DNA of 64,000 nt from Saccharomyces uvarum (GCA_947243795.1 OX365942.1:434001-498000), one strand, 5' to 3'. Counted from the stretch's first letter, positions 20,695 to 35,132 are shown. Notes: generated by a model from the sequence alone, not told the origin. Translations and numbers: made by a program.

Positions 20695-23600
20695 TTATGA
20701 ATACAAAAATTCGTGTAAGATCTGGTCGTCGTTCAAGTTCTCCTTGACAATCTTATAAATCCCTATTAGTAGGTTTGGGAAACGCTTGATAAAATAATCG
20801 TAAAATCCATCGGGTACCGGCCCCATGATTTCCGCTATATCTTCGGGTAGATCCATGAAATGATGGTATTTATTCCTGAGAGCTCTCAACAGATCCATCA
20901 GCTTTGAAGAATGGTACTTTCTGTACTTCCCGAGATTGTCCATAAAGGTTTTATCAAACTTGACGGTCCAATTTCCACTAGGAATAACAAATTCAGAAAC
21001 ATCATCCAATTTCAATAATAGGTCACTTGCAGGGTCCTTGTTTTCAACCTCAAATCTATCACTGACTTTCAAAAGAAACTCCAATTTTTTCGATTTTGGC
21101 CAAAACAATGGATGCCTTAGAACTCTCATAGCAGTCGGCCTTTTCAATGGATCGTGATCGATCATCTGAGAAATCAAATCTGTAGCTTCGGCAGCCAAAG
21201 ATCTATCGCGAAGACACTTCATTTCATCAAGGCTAAATATTCCCCTTATTATATTACTCTCACGTGTGTATTTATCACCAAAAGGATGCTTGCCTTTGGA
21301 TAAAATATAATAGAAAACACATCCCATTGAGAAGATATCGATAGATCTTGTTAACCTTCTTTTGGTAAATGGGTCATAAAAGGAATCAGATGAAATCACT
21401 GTATGCCTACTCGAAGAATGATCGGTTTCAACCTGGAATTGCAAGCTGTTCGACTCATCAAGCAGTTCGGGGGCCCTCCATCCACTTGTCCCGGAGGGAT
21501 TATTCAAATTAGTTCTAAAGGACGACTGACCAGAATCTAGCTTTTTACAAAGGCCGAAATCGGATATTAGAATCCTGAAATTATCTACTCCAGTTTGTTG
21601 GTCTGCAGTAAGCCTGTTCGAAGTAGATACAAGTATATTCTGAGGCTTTAGATCCCGATGAATAATTTTCAGTGAATGTAAATGCGCGACCCCAGCCGCT
21701 ATTTGCCTCAGCAATGAAATCGGATTGTACTCATTTTGTAATTTCAAGTTCTCATCTGATGCGTTCTTGGATTCAATTAGGTCCTGTATATTTAAATTGC
21801 AGAGCTCTAGAGCAATATACAGAAATCTATCCGTTGTCTCTGAGCAATAATATCGTATAACATTTGGGTGATCATCGCTTTCAGTCAAAAGTTTTATTTC
21901 CATTAAAGCTATATCACAGAAATCGATTAACATTCTCTTCACCGCAACAGGCCTGCCTTGGAAGCTGCCTTGGAATACGACCGTTCCCGATGATCCGTAA
22001 CCTAAAATTTTTTCTGACACTACTAAATTTTTTAAAGATTGTTCAAAGTTTGGTATATTTGCATTGCGTAATTTTCTTCCCTTTTTACCCCCTCTCGATC
22101 CCCTTTTCCTCTTCTTCTTCTCTAAAGCCAAATCTTGTGATTTTTCATCGTCTTCATCATCACCATCATCGTTATCGTTCTGTGAATTCGGGGTTGCATT
22201 GTTGAGCGAACTTTCAAAAACAACCTGCTTTCCAGGTTTTGTATCAACCGGCTTGATTATATTTCCAGTTGTAGCAGAATCATCTGTGTTTGGTTCAGTT
22301 GCTGGAATTTCTTTTTCAGGCATAAACCCGATGTTCGATAATAATACATATAATGGCGGTAAAATCTTAAATCTCTGCAGAATAGCACAAAAAATGAGGA
22401 ACAATAATAAAAACACACCAGTTTCGATGATCCGATATACAAGATTACCGACCCTCAATATTAGAGAATTTTGACTCTTATTTCTTAGCTCTCTTGATAT
22501 TTGTTTGTGGACCTTTTCTCTATATGCTTCAAAGTCTTCCGATGTCATATATTCGTTCAGTGAATCTATATCTCTGTTCTGAGGCAACTTGGTAGCATCA
22601 ATGGGAGAATCTATCATTAAAGGGGAATGCTTATGTGTGGTGTCCAAAGCCTTCGGTTTCCCATAATTTTCATAGAGTTGGTCATATTCATTGCCATATA
22701 TCTGATGTACTCCCATGATTGCGTTTTTGAATAAAGTCTCATCTTCGAAGATTGAAGAAACCCTCCAGCGGTCACTGGAAGCATATCTAGATTTAGGGGC
22801 TGACTCAACTAATGAGGGAAAATTCTGGCTAGATAGAGCAAACCATGAAAGTTTTGATGTTTGATCCAAATAAACTTTGTTACTCTGAACACTTTCGTGG
22901 TCAGCTGGGTTGAAGGGATGGGGCACTAATATATTTTCGTTGGTGCGGAGGTCATTGAACACATCAAATAAGCCAACAATAATTCCTGGGAATGTCGGAG
23001 AGACCCATCTAGCAATTCTGAAATCGGAATCGCTTGCCAATAAAGATTTATCACGGAAGGGCGCTATACACATACCGTCTTTGGAGAATGTATTTTGAAG
23101 TGCCAGAGGAACATCTAAAACATTTTGTTGCCATGTAGAGTAAGTAACGTTGTAACTAGCTCCATCATAAGAGTGAATCCCCAATTCAAAAATAGTTTTA
23201 CCAATTACGATCATGTTTTCACATTCCTGGAGTTTTATCTTCTCATTGGGCGAACAATCTATACTTTGGCTTCCAAAATACCCATTCTTCGAGCCGGGTC
23301 CAAAAGCTGATATGATTTCACCATTCAAAGCATCAATAGTGTACATTATAGTTCTCATTGATCCAGTGTACACCTTTTCATCTTCTACAATTTTCCCCGA
23401 ATCGTTTACGACAATATTCGTTTTTAAGTGTAGCGGAGAAGTTGAAACTAGCTGACGGATGGATAGAGGAAGTTTTTGCAATCCTTGATGAGCGTTAAAG
23501 TAGTATATATTCCCATCATCACAAGGCTCGATAATCAATGTTTCATATGTTTCTAATCTTGAAGGTTCTTGAATCTCTATCAGAGGTTGAAATTTGTCAG

Positions 23601-24042
23601 GATTGATAGACCATATGATATGTCCGTTTCTTCTATCAACGGCATGGAGTCCACCTTCAACGTCGGCTGCAATTAATATATCGGATAAGCTTAAATCCTC
23701 TAAAGAGCGGCTTTCCACGTAGGGCACACTTATGGAATTAGCAGCCTTGTGGGCTCTTTTATCAGCACGTCGATTATCCGCAGTGTGTAACAGGTTAGGA
23801 GTTGGGTTTAAGCTGCGTTTTTCCTTTGGCAAATGTTCAGTAGTTCGAGCGGGAGGAAAATGAAGAGGTATACTTTTGTCTGAGCTAGAGTTTGAATTGA
23901 GTTTTCTAGTGGATGTCATTTCATTGTTTGATATCTGCCGTCTTAGAGCTTGGGACAAAAGAGGATCTGAGCATAAAACCAGAGATGTAAGTACCCAAAC
24001 GAGCAGCGCCACTCCTAACATATTCCTCATAGGTACACGCAT
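20695..24042 (-). CDS. IRE1: ER stress sensor kinase/endoribonuclease Ire1
   Basis: Ire1 senses unfolded proteins in the ER lumen and splices HAC1 mRNA. The 1115 residues match the S. cerevisiae length. Order: a hydrophobic signal peptide (about 8-25), the lumenal sensor domain (about 110-450), a single membrane helix near 527-550 (GVFLLLFLIFCAIL), a basic and acidic linker with the GSRGGKKGRK nuclear-signal-like stretch, the kinase domain with Lys702 and Asp797 (HRDLKPQN), and the KEN RNase domain. RNase residues Tyr1043, Arg1056, Asn1057 and His1061 are all present at the yeast numbering. The lumenal N-terminal 110 residues are the least conserved part. All catalytic residues suggest full function. 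Confidence 0.98.
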   Translation of the reverse strand: MRVPMRNMLGVALLVWVLTSLVLCSDPLLSQALRRQISNNEMTSTRKLNSNSSSDKSIPLHFPPARTTEHLPKEKRSLNPTPNLLHTADNRRADKRAHKAANSISVPYVESRSLEDLSLSDILIAADVEGGLHAVDRRNGHIIWSINPDKFQPLIEIQEPSRLETYETLIIEPCDDGNIYYFNAHQGLQKLPLSIRQLVSTSPLHLKTNIVVNDSGKIVEDEKVYTGSMRTIMYTIDALNGEIISAFGPGSKNGYFGSQSIDCSPNEKIKLQECENMIVIGKTIFELGIHSYDGASYNVTYSTWQQNVLDVPLALQNTFSKDGMCIAPFRDKSLLASDSDFRIARWVSPTFPGIIVGLFDVFNDLRTNENILVPHPFNPADHESVQSNKVYLDQTSKLSWFALSSQNFPSLVESAPKSRYASSDRWRVSSIFEDETLFKNAIMGVHQIYGNEYDQLYENYGKPKALDTTHKHSPLMIDSPIDATKLPQNRDIDSLNEYMTSEDFEAYREKVHKQISRELRNKSQNSLILRVGNLVYRIIETGVFLLLFLIFCAILQRFKILPPLYVLLSNIGFMPEKEIPATEPNTDDSATTGNIIKPVDTKPGKQVVFESSLNNATPNSQNDNDDGDDEDDEKSQDLALEKKKRKRGSRGGKKGRKLRNANIPNFEQSLKNLVVSEKILGYGSSGTVVFQGSFQGRPVAVKRMLIDFCDIALMEIKLLTESDDHPNVIRYYCSETTDRFLYIALELCNLNIQDLIESKNASDENLKLQNEYNPISLLRQIAAGVAHLHSLKIIHRDLKPQNILVSTSNRLTADQQTGVDNFRILISDFGLCKKLDSGQSSFRTNLNNPSGTSGWRAPELLDESNSLQFQVETDHSSSRHTVISSDSFYDPFTKRRLTRSIDIFSMGCVFYYILSKGKHPFGDKYTRESNIIRGIFSLDEMKCLRDRSLAAEATDLISQMIDHDPLKRPTAMRVLRHPLFWPKSKKLEFLLKVSDRFEVENKDPASDLLLKLDDVSEFVIPSGNWTVKFDKTFMDNLGKYRKYHSSKLMDLLRALRNKYHHFMDLPEDIAEIMGPVPDGFYDYFIKRFPNLLIGIYKIVKENLNDDQILHEFLYS

Positions 24043-24650
24043 TTCTTAGACTGCCAGCAAATTAGTTCCTCAAATATGCTATTTTGATGTAGAGTGAATG
24101 TGTAGTATGGAGAAAAGTGATAGTGGACGTGGAGAGGAGGAAAAGTGATGCTTCGTTGGTGAAAAAAAAAAAGTTTCTTGATGGAATACCAATAGTTAAT
24201 AGTGCCAGTTAGAGTGTGAATTTTCTTTACTTTCTTTCTTGTTATTCACTTAAAGTGTATATGGGTTTGGCTCATTGATTTCCTACGACTTGCTTCTCTT
24301 TTGTTTCCCATTATTATGTAGTTCATCCATCATCTCTTCTTGATTTTGCTGTTGGAATAAGCGAAGAAACTGCCCGAAGTGGCTTACTCCGTCTCGGTTT
24401 TCCGGTAATAAATTAGCGAAGACTACTTAAGAACAGAGGGTAATAAAACCTCAAGACTATAAACAGTAAGGTCGTTTACACTTGCCAGTTTAACTTGTAA
24501 CTCTCCAATAGAACCTTCAGGTCGCCTTCTTTTTGTCTCTTGTCATTATGTTTTTATTTTTACATAGTTTCAAAAAATTTATAGCATAGCTAAACCGCAT
24601 CGTAGCACTCCGTACTTTCATGAGAAATGGGAACAGCCCAGGAAAGCTTA
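24043..24650. other. IRE1-SAE3 intergenic region
   Basis: This 608-bp region is the IRE1 promoter and SAE3 3' flank (both genes are on the minus strand). It contains an A10 tract near 24163. I see no gene or clear regulatory site. Confidence 0.45.
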
Positions 24651-25007
24651 CTAATCTTTGAGTGAATATCCAATCTCTTCAAAAATATCTTTGATTTTAC
24701 ATTGCTTCTCATCGGCAATTATCTGGGCCAACCTCAGGCCTGCGTCTCTTAGTTCATTGTACTCCTTCAACTCTTTGATGTACTTCGAGGAAATTTCTTT
24801 TGGTGATTCATCTCTAAAGCAATTTTTGTTAGTATTGCAAAATAACTATTATCTATTAAACCTACTGCTGGTGAGCCAAAAAAAAGACACATACATTTCC
24901 TTTTCTGCAGATATCTGTTCGAATGTCTTAATCAGACTACTGTTCATGTCTTGATATTCCTTTATTTGTTCCTGTCTTTTGCTTAATTGTGTTTCTAAAT
25001 AGCTCAT
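24651..25007 (-). CDS. SAE3: Meiotic recombination protein Sae3 (intron-containing)
   Basis: Sae3 acts with Mei5 to load the Dmc1 recombinase in meiosis (Swi5 family). Exon 1 is 25007-24895 (113 nt), exon 2 is 24813-24651 (163 nt), giving 91 residues, the S. cerevisiae length. The product begins MSYLETQLSKRQEQI, is strongly helical and coiled-coil-like in its first half, and ends EEIGYSLKD. The gene is invisible as a single open frame; the long plus-strand frame at 24658-24954 is its antisense shadow. A URS1 core (TAGCCGCC, 25105-25112) about 100 bp upstream fits Ume6-controlled, meiosis-specific expression. Confidence 0.93.
24814..24894 (-). other. SAE3: SAE3 intron
   Basis: On the minus strand: GTATGT at 24894-24889, TACTAAC at 24834-24828 and TAG at 24816-24814. 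Length is 81 nt. The splice restores frame (AT joined to A gives an Ile codon) and connects two segments that both match Sae3. Confidence 0.92.
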
Positions 25008-25104
25008 GACTGTACTTTGGTTTTTCACTGTAGCAACTAAATGAGATCTGAAGATGCAGTTATATGTTCACTCCTTGTCAGCAAGATATGTATCTAGAAT
25101 AAAA

Positions 25105-25112
25105 TAGCCGCC
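25105..25112 (+). promoter_or_regulatory. URS1-type Ume6 site upstream of SAE3
   Basis: TAGCCGCC matches the first eight bases of the URS1 consensus TAGCCGCCGA. It lies 98 bp upstream of the SAE3 ATG. Ume6 represses early meiotic genes through this site in mitotic cells. The last two consensus bases differ (AT instead of GA). Confidence 0.6.
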
Positions 25113-25246
25113 ATTACTTGATTGATTCCGTCCATTGTGATAATGTTGACCTGCGTCATTATTTAGCTAGAACGAAGAATTTGATTTCCTTTGAATGTAA
25201 ACTGAATAATATTATTTAATAAGTGAAAAGTTGGTTATGTAAAATG

Positions 25247-29383
<4,137 letters not shown>

Positions 29384-29920
29384 TTAACACTTTTGATAGA
29401 CTAAAATTAACAGCCGCACAAACCACATATAATAGTATTAGTTTAAGATTATACCAATAGCAGCAAAACTAATATATAGGCAGTATGTCTCAGAGAGACA
29501 AACAAATATGTGGTACTGGAGAAACCTAAACTCGCAACCACTCGTCGCTTTCCACAAGCAAGGGACCCCAAATTACAGTTCTGCCCGATTTAACCTTGGA
29601 AGGGTTATACTTAGAAGTTCTGCTGCCAAGGAACGGGACCCCTAAGAACTACGCTGGTCTCTCCGCAGGCGCCGCTTCCTCCGCGAAAACTATGCTTTAA
29701 AGGAGGGAGGGCGATCTTTGCCCCATGAAGCCAGCAATACCCATATCCCAGGACAATGCATCCAGCAGCAGAGCTATCGCCGGCGAGGGCCACTATTGAG
29801 GGATGACATTGAATAAGAGTACATGTATGCACAATAATGAAGGCAAAAGAAATCGTAGTTCGGCGTGCTATTTTGTATAACAAATACCGCAAGAAATCGC
29901 TTTCCACGGGGCCCTTCTGC

Positions 29921-29939
29921 AATTTTTCAGAGATGAGCT
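29921..29939. promoter_or_regulatory. RRPE half and PAC core upstream of LRP1
   Basis: AATTTTTC (29921-29928) is part of the RRPE motif and GATGAGCT (29932-29939) is the PAC core. They lie about 138-156 bp before the LRP1 start, fitting an RNA-processing gene. Both are partial matches. Confidence 0.4.
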
Positions 29940-30027
29940 AAGCAGACGATTATAGACGATGCCTTCTGCAGTACAGAAGAAGAGGATACTTGCTAGCAGC
30001 GCGTGGTAAGTGCTCAATACATACAAG

Positions 30028-30052
30028 CACACACACACACACATATATATAT
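30028..30052. repeat. (CA)n(TA)n microsatellite before LRP1
   Basis: About seven CA units pass directly into about five TA units, ending 25 bases before the LRP1 ATG, so probably in the core promoter or leader. Length variation between strains is likely. Confidence 0.85.
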
Positions 30053-30076
30053 ACATAAAGAAAGCACGAAAATTCA

Positions 30077-30628
30077 ATGGAGGATATTGAGAAGATAAAG
30101 CCGTACGTTAAAAGTTTTTCGAATGCGTTGGACGAACTGAAGCCAGAAATCGAAAAATTAACGTCCAAACCGTTGAATGAACAGCTGCTACTGTTGTCTA
30201 GTGAGAGGGCCAAGCTAGAGCTAACAAACCGTTATGCGTATGTGTTGAGCTCTTTGATGTTTGCCAGCATGAAGGTCTTGAATGTCAAAGACATGTCTCC
30301 CATACTAAATGAACTGAAAAGAGTAAAGTCATACATGGACAAAGCCAAGCAGTACGACAACAAGATATCGAAATCCAATGAGAAGTCGCAAGCGGAGAAG
30401 GAAAAAGCTAAGAGCATCATTTCCAACGTCTTGGATGGTAATAAAAACCGACTCGAACCCTCTATAAGCAAGAATAATTTCCAAGGGAGGCATACGAAAT
30501 TCGAAAACGATAAGCCAGCAGCTGATTTGGTAACTAAGATTATTGACAATACTAAACAGGTAAGGAAATCTGACAGTACGAAAAATAGAAAATCTGGCAG
30601 AGTTAGCAAAAAAGGGGGAAACAAGTAG
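30077..30628 (+). CDS. LRP1: Nuclear exosome cofactor Lrp1 (Rrp47/C1D)
   Basis: Lrp1 binds and stabilises the nuclear exosome nuclease Rrp6 and helps process 3' ends of 5.8S rRNA, snRNAs and snoRNAs; the family also binds DNA. The product has 183 residues (S. cerevisiae 184). A helical Sas10/C1D domain covers about the first 95 residues (IEKIKPYVKSFSNALDELKP), followed by a Lys-rich tail ending SKKGGNK that fits nucleic-acid binding. The ATG at 30077 has an A-rich leader. The promoter carries PAC/RRPE-like motifs. It is convergent with KSP1. Confidence 0.95.
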   Translation: MEDIEKIKPYVKSFSNALDELKPEIEKLTSKPLNEQLLLLSSERAKLELTNRYAYVLSSLMFASMKVLNVKDMSPILNELKRVKSYMDKAKQYDNKISKSNEKSQAEKEKAKSIISNVLDGNKNRLEPSISKNNFQGRHTKFENDKPAADLVTKIIDNTKQVRKSDSTKNRKSGRVSKKGGNK

Positions 30629-31006
30629 AGATATATCGATAAATACATAACTAAATAAGGGCGGTGCTCAAGCGCGTGTCTATAAAAGATTTAAACCGAT
30701 ATATTGATTCATTGAGATGTTGCGTGTTTTTACTATTCATCTAGTAGGCAGAAAACACTTCTATGTACTGTGACATTATATAAAAGCGCAGAGAAAAAGA
30801 TATATGAAGAGAAAGAGCATTTTTGGTCAAACCTTCACAGCTCTACTATTTAGAGCATACATGCTAAAAAGCTGATTTCTAGTATTTTCATTAAAGAGAT
30901 ATGAAATGCATTATAATGTGGAGTTAAGGTGAAAAAGCTAAAATGCATTCCAGAAAGGGGGAAAATAAATAAATGAACAAAAAACAGAGACACCAATTAG
31001 GTTTAT
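30629..31006. other. LRP1-KSP1 convergent intergenic region
   Basis: 378 bp between two 3' ends. AT-rich, with terminator-like TATATA runs (30632-30640 and 30800-30806). No gene or structured RNA is apparent. Confidence 0.45.
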
Positions 31007-34000
31007 TTAATCCTGTTGTTGTAGAATTAGCCAGTTGTTCTTATACTGCTCCAACGACCCAACCATTTCATCTTGAATATTGGATTTTCTACCAGCCCTC
31101 AGTTTTTTGTCGTGAGTGGAGCCGGTGAAACTTTGTGCATAAATCTCGTATGGTCCAAAAATTTGCCTTTCATCTGGAGAAGTTGATGATGATTCATCAC
31201 CGCCGTCTCCCATCTTGCCATGAACCATTTTGTCACTTTCTCCGTCGTACTCTTCGTCTTCAAAGATTATGGCGTCATTGTTGGAATCCGCGAATACGTC
31301 TTCATTTTGTAATGCAATTGTAGTGCTAGAATGATTACGTGGTAATAATGGTTTGGGGAACCCAGCAAATGAATTCTTGGCTCCTGGAGATGCAGGCATG
31401 TTGTCAGGTGACTTGTTCATATGCAATGGGTTAGGATCATTGATACTAGAACGTCTTGAATTGTAAGATCCACCAAAATTGACAGAATTGTGCGAAACCG
31501 ATAATGTAGCCTCATTACTTGATTTCATACTCAGAGGTGGTTCTTGCGTTCCTAGGTTGAAACTCTTTCTATGATGGGGTGGGACATAAACCCCGTTTTT
31601 GAATTTCTGTTCCAGACTGAGTCTACGATCTTGATCTTGCTCTTGTTGTTCTTTAGAATCAGATGACTGTGAATATCTATTGTCAATATTACTACTTTCT
31701 GTTAATATCGGATCAATTGGTCCGGAAGATAAGTTTAGATGTGCTTCAGAAGATGCTGGTGATTTTAATAAATCAGGTAGTTCATTAGTTTCATTATTGT
31801 TGTTGATATGCAATGATGTTGCTAAGGGAGGTGGAATATATTGTCTATTGTGATGATGATCATTATTATTAGTGGTGCTGTTATCGCTGTTATCGTGGTT
31901 GTTATTAGCATGAACAAAAACGCCGCTATGAGCACTTGTTGATATTGATGGCAAGTGATCATGTATTGATAAATTGTCCATTCCATTGACAAAATCGTGA
32001 TCGCCTTCTTCAAGAGTGAATAGAACGTCGTCAGAATCGTGATCTCCCTCGGAGTCTATATTATCCTGAGCATAATGATCGTGATATGAAGGCTTGCTAT
32101 CTAAAACAGTGGAGATATCCGGAGCGGTAGATTGTGGAACCCTTAAAAGTTGACTGCTAGGACTGACGTGATGGTTTCTAGCATTTGGTGGAATGTAAGC
32201 GCCTGGCGAATGTTGAACAGTACTAGTAGAGCCACGTCTTGTATAGCCATTGGTGGGACCATTATTGTGGTTATAGCTCATGCTATATCTTGAAAGTGGT
32301 GATTTTCCGGTGCAACTGGAAGAGCTAGGTCTTCTATATTTATTGAAATTTTTGTTCCAGCCCTTTATATAGCCATTACCGTTGTTGAAATTATAATTAT
32401 TTCCATGATTGTTGTTGTTATAATTACGGTTCTGTCTGTATTGTCTATTATTGTTGTTGGAAAATCCTTCCATATACCTGTTTTGGACACTTGGAGGAGT
32501 GAAGAAATCTCTAGTATTGAATTCATCCTTTGCCTTATAATCATGGAAAAAATTATTCATATGAGTATTGGGTGTAGGTATACCCAAAGGTTTCCTTGAT
32601 TCCTTTAAAATTTTACTCTTCTTCCTATCTTCAATACTGACTGGTTTAGAATATTGATTATCAGTTTTCCCGTACTTATTGCGTTTCTTGAATTTAAACT
32701 TAGGAACAGATTTTGCCCTTTCGTAAGGAGATGGTGAAGTGTGATTATAACTTTGGCTGAAAATCTTCTGTTGCTGAGTGGACGGCTTCTTGAAGGGATT
32801 ATTCACAATATTTTGATTTTGACGGGCATCCGAACGCTTTCTTTCATTTGCATTATTGAAATTGAAATCTTTTTTAAACTCTGGCACAGGTTGTTTATGA
32901 TTAGATGATATAGGGGTAGGCAATGAGACAGGAGCAGAAGATGGAGGAACAGGTTGAGGAGGTAGACCGTCGTTCATAGCTTCTTCATAGGTTCCGTCCT
33001 CGTTGTTGTAGTATTCATCATCCAAGGTGTATTCGGATAAATTTTGTAATTCAGTTCTCATCATGCTTAAATCTCTATTTGTAGGATCAATGGTTAAACT
33101 GTATCTTAGTACTTGAAAGAAATCATAAGCCATTGTGGAGAAAACGTCAAATAGAGCCTCTCTGTTGGCAGCGAAATAACAAAACGATTTGTCTGATTGA
33201 TTAGCGATGCTAAACGGGTTCTTGTGAAAAACTATATTAAGAAAAACAATACCCATAGCCCACAAGTCAACTTTTGCGCAATCATAAGGTTCCTTCCTTT
33301 CGTCGATATCCAAGTTGCTATCAAACAATTCCGGCGACATGTATCTTTCACTGCCAACATTTCTATCCATGGAAGTCTTGTCTGTAGTGGCCAACCCCCA
33401 ATCTGTAAGTTTGATTGTCCAATCTATTCCAGAAATCAAGATATTTTCAGGCTTTATATCACGATGGTAAATACCATTATTGTGAACGTATTCGATGGCA
33501 TCCATGATTTGGGTGATTATATGAGTGATAGATTTGGTCTTTTTGGGAACAGCATCGGCTTTGATTGCCTCATACAAATCACCGCCCGAACAGTACTCCA
33601 TGATGATATATGAATCGAAAAAATCCAGTAACGCCGCAATATTGTTGTGTCTACCGATTTTTGTTTGGATATCTACTTCATACATGGCTTCTAGACAAAT
33701 GTTGTTAGAAAGTCTTGATTTAACTTTCGAAGAAATCAAAGATTTTTTATGTTTGTACAGATTGTGTTTCTTCTCTCTACTTGACCCATTGTTCGTAGCA
33801 GCATTGACAACTCCATCTTCATGGCCGTCTGTATCAACTTTGGTATTTTCATCATCGCCGTCATCGTCAGAATCATCATTGGCATAATCGTCGTCGTCGT
33901 GTCCTTCATACTGACCGTCATCTTCTAATTTGAAAATGTACTTGACTGCAACCAACCTTTTCTCCCTAACATCCTTGGCCAACGAGACGTAACCATATGA

Positions 34001-34081
34001 ACCTTCACTAATATCCTCTATCTTTTGATATCGGTTGTTCAAGATACCTCCTTCTTTATAAATCTCGTAGTCCAAAGTCAT
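31007..34081 (-). CDS. KSP1: Serine/threonine protein kinase Ksp1
   Basis: Ksp1 is a kinase in TORC1/PKA signalling; in S. cerevisiae it regulates autophagy and filamentous growth. The 1024 residues compare with 1029 in S. cerevisiae. The N-terminal kinase domain has the glycine loop SEGSYGYVS, the ATP lysine at 47 (VAVKY), an acidic Asp/Gly insert at about 57-95, and the catalytic loop HRDIKPEN with Asp208, then the DWG magnesium motif. The C-terminal two thirds are disordered and rich in Asn, His and Ser with runs such as NNNNHGNNYNFNNGNGY, a prion-like composition. The start ATG at 34081 matches the S. cerevisiae N-terminus MTLDYEIYKEGG. Confidence 0.96.
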   Translation of the reverse strand: MTLDYEIYKEGGILNNRYQKIEDISEGSYGYVSLAKDVREKRLVAVKYIFKLEDDGQYEGHDDDDYANDDSDDDGDDENTKVDTDGHEDGVVNAATNNGSSREKKHNLYKHKKSLISSKVKSRLSNNICLEAMYEVDIQTKIGRHNNIAALLDFFDSYIIMEYCSGGDLYEAIKADAVPKKTKSITHIITQIMDAIEYVHNNGIYHRDIKPENILISGIDWTIKLTDWGLATTDKTSMDRNVGSERYMSPELFDSNLDIDERKEPYDCAKVDLWAMGIVFLNIVFHKNPFSIANQSDKSFCYFAANREALFDVFSTMAYDFFQVLRYSLTIDPTNRDLSMMRTELQNLSEYTLDDEYYNNEDGTYEEAMNDGLPPQPVPPSSAPVSLPTPISSNHKQPVPEFKKDFNFNNANERKRSDARQNQNIVNNPFKKPSTQQQKIFSQSYNHTSPSPYERAKSVPKFKFKKRNKYGKTDNQYSKPVSIEDRKKSKILKESRKPLGIPTPNTHMNNFFHDYKAKDEFNTRDFFTPPSVQNRYMEGFSNNNNRQYRQNRNYNNNNHGNNYNFNNGNGYIKGWNKNFNKYRRPSSSSCTGKSPLSRYSMSYNHNNGPTNGYTRRGSTSTVQHSPGAYIPPNARNHHVSPSSQLLRVPQSTAPDISTVLDSKPSYHDHYAQDNIDSEGDHDSDDVLFTLEEGDHDFVNGMDNLSIHDHLPSISTSAHSGVFVHANNNHDNSDNSTTNNNDHHHNRQYIPPPLATSLHINNNNETNELPDLLKSPASSEAHLNLSSGPIDPILTESSNIDNRYSQSSDSKEQQEQDQDRRLSLEQKFKNGVYVPPHHRKSFNLGTQEPPLSMKSSNEATLSVSHNSVNFGGSYNSRRSSINDPNPLHMNKSPDNMPASPGAKNSFAGFPKPLLPRNHSSTTIALQNEDVFADSNNDAIIFEDEEYDGESDKMVHGKMGDGGDESSSTSPDERQIFGPYEIYAQSFTGSTHDKKLRAGRKSNIQDEMVGSLEQYKNNWLILQQQD

Positions 34082-34198
34082 TGAGTTTTAAAATAAATAG
34101 TATAAGAGAAGAGGAAGAGGACAAAGATAGCACTAACTTTATGTGATTCTTTTGAGTTTGTAATTCTAAATTTATTAATTTTTAAAATTTTTTTTTCT

Positions 34199-34209
34199 TT
34201 TTATATTTT
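34199..34209 (+). other. Perfect ARS consensus match
   Basis: TTTTATATTTT fits WTTTAYRTTTW fully and lies in a very AT-rich part of the KSP1 promoter with T-rich sequence beside it. It is a candidate only. Confidence 0.2.
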
Positions 34210-34580
34210 AAATCGAATGGATGAAAGTGAAGAAAAAAACGGTAAGATTAAAGAAGAGAAAAATGAGGTGATAAGCAATCTATAAGGGCTTATAAGTCTT
34301 AATGGTGGCGGGTATGAGAGCGGTTTGTTTTTCAGTTCTATTTCCTTTGTAAAAAAAAAAAGAATAAGGAAGTATTCTTTTAACCCGTTTTTGGCCAGGT
34401 AATATCAGTCTAGTTTTTTGTGATACCGGCTTTCTATAACGAAGAAGAAGAGTCAGGTTCGCGTCTATTACTCCTGTATTTTTGATGTCCCTTTTAAAAC
34501 AATAGGTCTGGATATAATTTCTTATTTTTCTATTTGCTTCTTTGTAGTTCTTTTTTTGGGAAGAAATAGTGAAATCCGGG

Positions 34581-34587
34581 TCACGTG
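34581..34587. promoter_or_regulatory. TCACGTG (Cbf1-type E-box)
   Basis: The heptamer matches the preferred site of Cbf1 and lies in the KSP1-SAM35 divergent region. A second copy is at 34932-34938. Confidence 0.45.
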
Positions 34588-34805
34588 CAAGTTAGATAAG
34601 CATGCAAAGATAGCCAAAAGAGATGCTAAGGTCGAATAGAACAGGGAAATGAGGTTACTTGAGTTGTTCTTTCACCGATCGAGAGTGCGAGAATAATCTG
34701 CAGATACCACTAAACACTGTTTGCTGTTCCTTTATAAAAGAGAGCACTTGTGATTGTGTAAACCAAAAAAAGGGTTCTGTTTGAGATCAACAAACAAAAC
34801 TGAAA

Positions 34806-34812
34806 TGAGTCA
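34806..34812. promoter_or_regulatory. TGAGTCA (Gcn4-type site)
   Basis: This is a perfect 7-bp Gcn4/AP-1 site in the KSP1-SAM35 divergent region. It could act on either gene; only the motif is seen. Confidence 0.45.
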
Positions 34813-34931
34813 GGGGAAAAAGAGACAAATGTAACGCTGTTGCTGGGAGCGAGAACTGCTTATGAGGGGGCGCTAGTAACGGTGGCGGGTTTGGGCGGGA
34901 TATGGAATGCTGTAGTAATTAGATAGCCCTT

Positions 34932-34938
34932 TCACGTG
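34932..34938. promoter_or_regulatory. TCACGTG (Cbf1-type E-box)
   Basis: Second copy of the Cbf1-type heptamer, 195 bp before the chosen SAM35 start. Confidence 0.45.
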
Positions 34939-35132
34939 CTGTGGTCGGCCCGTTTTACATAAAGTTGGATCGCTAAATAGATAAATAAAATACACCTCGG
35001 AAGGGGTTGCGAACGCCGGGCTGTAGCGGCGAGGGTAACGAAGCCGCTTTTGGGTGTGGATGCTGAAATAAAGTGTGGGACTTGTATGCATGAATGGCAG
35101 CAAATGAGCCCAAAGTGAGGGTTTTGTGCGCA

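Larger units (their letters stand above)
34082..35132. other. KSP1-SAM35 divergent intergenic region
   Basis: This kilobase contains no supported gene. It has AT-rich sequence near KSP1, including a perfect ARS consensus match (34199-34209), two TCACGTG sites (34581-34587 and 34932-34938), a palindromic Gcn4-type TGAGTCA (34806-34812) and, close to SAM35, several ATGs in different frames (35086, 35090, 35094, 35104). Base composition shifts to GC-rich from about 34840. Confidence 0.5.

Noticed and set aside
24658-24954. 98-codon plus-strand frame
   Set aside because: Antisense shadow of the spliced SAE3 gene.
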